A program made the position numbers and the translations under genes. A DNA stretch of 18,506 nucleotides from JARKQH01 sp964631605 (GTDB taxonomy: Bacteria > Verrucomicrobiota > Verrucomicrobiia > Limisphaerales > UBA8199), in NCBI GenBank assembly GCA_964631605.1, contig CAZVYG010000095.1, positions 1 to 18,506 of the forward strand, given 5' to 3'. Position 1 is the first letter of the stretch, and each line of letters starts with the position of its first letter. Of the stretch, positions 15,084 through 18,506 are shown piece by piece. The notes below the pieces were generated by a model. It was not told the DNA's origin and ran no database searches. It was given only the letters and a program-made list of their open reading frames with translations.

Positions 15084-18000
15084 ATGCAGCATGAAGTTTG
15101 TTGGCCGATGGAACGAACCGCCGCCGCGTTTTCCCGCGTCTTGACCCCGACGTTTTCAGGTGTTGCCTCAGTCTTGGTTTGTGTCTTTGCCATGGCGCAG
15201 CCCGCCTTCTGCACGGGGTCCGCACGCGGAACCCCGGCGGACCTGGCGGCCCATCCAACGGCTCAGAGTGTCCCAGTTCGGTTCCTGGACAGCGTGACGG
15301 GTTATGCCGTGCAGCCGGATGAGGTGGTCGCTCGGGGCTTGGCAGCCCAGCAGCCTGAGACGCGCTTGCGGCGCCAGGACGTCAGCGCGGCGGGGCGAGC
15401 GGCGTTGCAGCTTGGGCGAGGACGTTACGCGTTGCGGGCCGCGGCGGAAGGCTACCGGCCCGTTGTTGGCGAGTTTCAATTGGAGCCGGACAACCCCTAT
15501 CGCCTGCAGTTTCTCTTGGATCCGGTCGAGGAGCCGGTGGAACTGCATCCGGACGTAATTGCGGGCTTGGTGCGCGATGGGGCCACAATGATTCAGGGCT
15601 TCATTGTGGACGAGGACTTGGGCGAGCCGCTCGAGGGAGTCCTTGTAAGGTCATTGCCCAGCCGAGTTTCCGTGGCCAGTGACAGGCGGGGCTTCTTCCG
15701 GCTCTACGTGCCGATTCCGGCTGAGGGGCAGGACGCCAGCCTCCATTTCGAGAAACCAGGTTACCGTGCGGAAGAGCGGCGGCCGCTGGAACTTTGGTCG
15801 CGCGGGGATTGGACCTACCGCGTTCGCCTGGAGCGCGGCGGAGGCCGTGTGGTTGTGGACGAGAATCAGTTGCGGCGGCGGGCGCCGGGAGCGACAGTAG
15901 CACCCGGAAGCGAGGCCGTTGCGTTCGAGTACGGCAAGGTGCCGGCTGCCGAGGATCCCCCGATTCAATATGCCACCGCGGCAACCAACGCGACCCTGCG
16001 AGTGCCGCGCAACATCCGGGTGCTGCGATCCGACAACGTAACAATTGACTACGTGAGTCTGACGTATTACACGCGGGCGGTGCTGCCTTCGGAGTGGATT
16101 GCAAGCTGGGGCAACATTTTGGGGGGGAGCAATAGTCTGAACGCCGGGGCGGTGGCGGCCCGTTGTTACGCCATCAGCCGGATCAATAACGCCGGCAGCA
16201 CCAGCACGTATGACATTTGCGGCACGAGCTCCTGCCAGGTTTATAATCCAGCCAACTTCAATTCCCTGACCGACCGGGCGGTCAATTACACTGTGGATTG
16301 GGTGCTGCTCTCGGGCGCCGCAATTGCCGGCACCGAGTATTCCGCGGAGAACAACCAACTGGGCTCGAGTTGCGGGGACGGTTTCACCGCCCCCACCGGC
16401 GGCTGTTTGTATGATCCGGTCTGCGCGGGCGAATCCACTTATGGGCACGGGCGGGGCATGTGCCAGTGGGGCACGGCGCGTTGGGCGACGGGGCGGCGAA
16501 TGGCGGGGCGCACGACCAGTGACGCGACGCCAAACGGTTACCCGCGCCGGAGCTGGATGTGGATCGTGCAGCACTATTACCCGACGCTGTCATTCGTCAA
16601 AGGAGCGAGCCTGGTGATTGGGGACGACGTGAAGGCGCTCAAGACGCTGGATGTGCGGGCGTGCGCCGGGGGGACAATTACCAACGGAACGGGCTGCGCG
16701 CTGGTCACCACCAAGGCGGCCGGCGCGACCGGTGTCATCATTGGCGGCCCGTTGGTCGTGACGAATGATGGGAAAGGATTCACCTGGTACCAGGTGCAAT
16801 GGAACGATGCCGGGCCGACCATCGGGTGGTCCGCGGAGAACTACCTCGAACGCGTGTTCGCGCTCCCCACAGCGCCCGGCGGCCTGGCCGCGACCGCTGT
16901 CACCCCGTCGCAAATCAACTTGAGCTGGACCGATACCACTGATGTGGAGGCCGGGTTCCGGGTTGAACGCGCCCCCGCCAGCACCGGTCCCTGGATTCGT
17001 CTGGCCACGCTGGAGGCCAACACAGTGAGCTTTTCAGACCGCAACCTGGCGCCGGGCAGCACTTGGTTTTATCGGGTGCAGTCCTTCAACGCGGGCGGGG
17101 CCAGTAGTTACAGCGCGGTAGCCGGGGCCACGACCCCGGGTGTGCCGCCGGTTTGGAGTCCCATTGGGTCTCAGGCCGTTGCGGAGTTGGAAACTCTTTC
17201 GCTGCCGACCGTTGCCACAGCTTCCGAAGGCATCCAGTTGATTACCGATTTTGAACCGTTCATGAGCGAGACGGCCAACGGTGTGGTCATGTTCCGCTAC
17301 CCGCGATATTCCGGCTCCACTTCCTCGTTCGTGGGGTCGTCGCCGGACCTTGCGGCGGTGACCGACACCTATGTTACCAACGGACACGGCACCGGCCTGG
17401 TGCTGCGGGTCAGTTGCCAGTTCACTAATGCAAGCGATCCCTGGCTGCGGCTGACAACTTCCGGCGCTGCCACCCTGCCCAACCCGGTGATTGATTTCAC
17501 CTGCAAATTGCGCTTCGACATTTATGCGGACAAGCCGATTGGGGTTGCCGTTGGCTGCCGCGAGACGGTTACACCCGCCGGTACGGCGATTGGCTCGGAC
17601 GGCGGTAACAGCGGCACCAGCATTGAATGGGTCGGAGCGACCGGCAAATCCGGCACCGCCCCGGTGCCCACCCGAACCCTTGCGGCCAGCAACTGGACCA
17701 CACTGACGTTTGATCTCCCCAATGAAGCGGCTTTCAGCTTCACGGGTGGCAACGGCGTCCTGTCCACCGCCTCCGGTCTGGGGGTGTTGGAGCACCTGGC
17801 GATTGTGCCACTGGCGGGCCTGGGGGTGTACAATATCTACCTTGACAATTTCGCGGTGGTGACGGACCGGTCGGTCACTTATACGCTGGCTCCCGAAGCG
17901 CCGCCCGGCGCCGCGGTGAATCCCGTCTCGGGGCTCTTCACTTGGACACCGACCGAGGCGCAGGGCCCCGGCACCTTCGGGGTGTCCATCGTCGCGACCG

Positions 18001-18506
18001 ACAACAGTCCCAGCGCGCTCCGCGCCACGAATAGCTTCAACGTGACCGTCGCCGAGGTGAATACTCCGCCGACGCTGCCGTTGATCAGCGATCAGACGGT
18101 GCATGCGGGCACCGCCTTGGCCATTGACTGCCGGGGAGTGGATGGTGACCTGCCCGCCAACACTCTCACTCACAGTCTCGGTGCCGGTGCTCCGGCCGGT
18201 GCCTTGATTGACCCGGGCTCCGGTTTGTTCCAGTGGACTCCTACCGATGCCCAGGCCGACATCGTCCACCCTCTTACCGTTCGGGTGGAGGACAACGGGA
18301 CGCCCCCGCTCAGCGCCAGCCGAACCTTTAATGTCCATGTCGTGCCGCGGCCGGTGCTTCAAACTGGGGAGATCGAACCCGCTGGCCTGGTGTTAAGCTG
18401 GAGCGCGATTCCCGGGCAGGCTTACCGTCTGCAGTACCGCGAGCAATTCGGGACAGGGCAGTGGAGTGACCTGGCTCCTGATATCACTGCCACCGGGGCC
18501 CAGGCC
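15084..18506 (+). CDS. Large secreted multidomain SpoIID/LytB-type protein (3' end beyond window)
   Basis: The frame is open from 15084 to the window edge (1141 codons, no stop). An N-terminal signal (hydrophobic around VASVLVCVFAMAQPAFC) is followed by two beta-sandwich, carboxypeptidase-regulatory-like segments (about 64-145 and 168-253). Residues about 310-480 are a SpoIID domain: LPSEWIASW (E337, the likely catalytic Glu position), AGAVAARCYAISR, YDICGTSSCQVYN, and GHGRGMCQWG (454-463). SpoIID proteins cleave glycan strands of denuded peptidoglycan; LytB-type relatives act in vegetative cells. Next come an SH3-like segment (about 517-592), a fibronectin III domain (598-683), a He_PIG-like Ig domain interrupted by a jelly-roll-like insert (687-990), another He_PIG-like repeat (992-1092) and the start of a further repeat. 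Many cysteines suggest disulfides. The alternative start is ATG 15108. A -10-like TAGATT (15073-15078) lies 5 nt before the ATG. Confidence 0.88.
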   Translation, partial: MQHEVCWPMERTAAAFSRVLTPTFSGVASVLVCVFAMAQPAFCTGSARGTPADLAAHPTAQSVPVRFLDSVTGYAVQPDEVVARGLAAQQPETRLRRQDVSAAGRAALQLGRGRYALRAAAEGYRPVVGEFQLEPDNPYRLQFLLDPVEEPVELHPDVIAGLVRDGATMIQGFIVDEDLGEPLEGVLVRSLPSRVSVASDRRGFFRLYVPIPAEGQDASLHFEKPGYRAEERRPLELWSRGDWTYRVRLERGGGRVVVDENQLRRRAPGATVAPGSEAVAFEYGKVPAAEDPPIQYATAATNATLRVPRNIRVLRSDNVTIDYVSLTYYTRAVLPSEWIASWGNILGGSNSLNAGAVAARCYAISRINNAGSTSTYDICGTSSCQVYNPANFNSLTDRAVNYTVDWVLLSGAAIAGTEYSAENNQLGSSCGDGFTAPTGGCLYDPVCAGESTYGHGRGMCQWGTARWATGRRMAGRTTSDATPNGYPRRSWMWIVQHYYPTLSFVKGASLVIGDDVKALKTLDVRACAGGTITNGTGCALVTTKAAGATGVIIGGPLVVTNDGKGFTWYQVQWNDAGPTIGWSAENYLERVFALPTAPGGLAATAVTPSQINLSWTDTTDVEAGFRVERAPASTGPWIRLATLEANTVSFSDRNLAPGSTWFYRVQSFNAGGASSYSAVAGATTPGVPPVWSPIGSQAVAELETLSLPTVATASEGIQLITDFEPFMSETANGVVMFRYPRYSGSTSSFVGSSPDLAAVTDTYVTNGHGTGLVLRVSCQFTNASDPWLRLTTSGAATLPNPVIDFTCKLRFDIYADKPIGVAVGCRETVTPAGTAIGSDGGNSGTSIEWVGATGKSGTAPVPTRTLAASNWTTLTFDLPNEAAFSFTGGNGVLSTASGLGVLEHLAIVPLAGLGVYNIYLDNFAVVTDRSVTYTLAPEAPPGAAVNPVSGLFTWTPTEAQGPGTFGVSIVATDNSPSALRATNSFNVTVAEVNTPPTLPLISDQTVHAGTALAIDCRGVDGDLPANTLTHSLGAGAPAGALIDPGSGLFQWTPTDAQADIVHPLTVRVEDNGTPPLSASRTFNVHVVPRPVLQTGEIEPAGLVLSWSAIPGQAYRLQYREQFGTGQWSDLAPDITATGAQA

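Noticed and set aside
15651..16574. 307-codon antisense open frame opposite the SpoIID domain
   Set aside because: The plus strand carries clear SpoIID motifs throughout this span.
17034..18362. 442-codon open frame antisense to the secreted SpoIID-type gene
   Set aside because: Arg/Gly/His-rich sequence typical of antisense frames in GC-rich DNA; the plus strand has coherent FN3 and He_PIG-like domains.

Overview
The window is one GC-rich, gene-dense chromosomal segment, most likely from a Verrucomicrobiota bacterium of the Pedosphaera/Limisphaerales type. This placement is inferred from protein flavour: a PmoA/DUF6807 protein with a Tat signal, a DUF885 protein, an NDUFA9-like reductase, and a very large secreted protein with He_PIG-like repeats. 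No rRNA or other marker gene is present to confirm it. One run of ten Ns (2956-2965) is a scaffold gap.

Region 1 (1-5430) is a phosphate-uptake (Pst) operon on the minus strand, transcribed from about 5040 towards position 1. The order is phoU fused to an arsenate-reductase-like domain, pstS, [gap], pstC, pstA, a divergent pstB paralogue, and a canonical pstB cut by the window edge. Three of the junctions are ATGA stop/start overlaps, so the genes are probably translationally coupled. A sigma70-like promoter and an upstream Pho-box-like direct repeat precede the operon.

Region 2 (5431-9270) completes the phosphate regulon on the plus strand. It holds a second, plain phoU, then phoB and phoR, with another Pho-box-like repeat before phoB. 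A DUF6807 (PmoA-like) Tat-exported protein sits on the opposite strand between phoU and phoB. The expected logic is that PstSCAB imports phosphate, PhoU-type proteins relay transporter status to PhoR, and PhoB binds the Pho boxes.

Region 3 (9327-12258, plus) carries ispF (isoprenoid synthesis), a small uncharacterised protein, a class I glutamine-amidotransferase-like C26 hydrolase, and an orphan sigma54-dependent response regulator whose start overlaps the hydrolase stop. Region 4 (12240-14806, minus) holds a DUF885 peptidase-like gene followed by an NDUFA9-like NAD(P)-binding gene. The latter overlaps the response regulator tail to tail by 19 bp.

Region 5 (15084-end, plus) is an open reading frame of at least 1141 codons encoding a secreted multidomain SpoIID/LytB-type protein that continues past the window.

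The most notable observations are two apparent pseudo-enzymes in the same Pst operon. One is a PhoU-ArsC fusion whose phosphatase loop has lost its catalytic Cys and Arg. The other is a tandem PstB lacking the Q-loop Gln and H-loop His beside a normal PstB. Several genes also have -10-like hexamers only 5-12 nt before the start codon, which hints at leaderless or near-leaderless transcripts.
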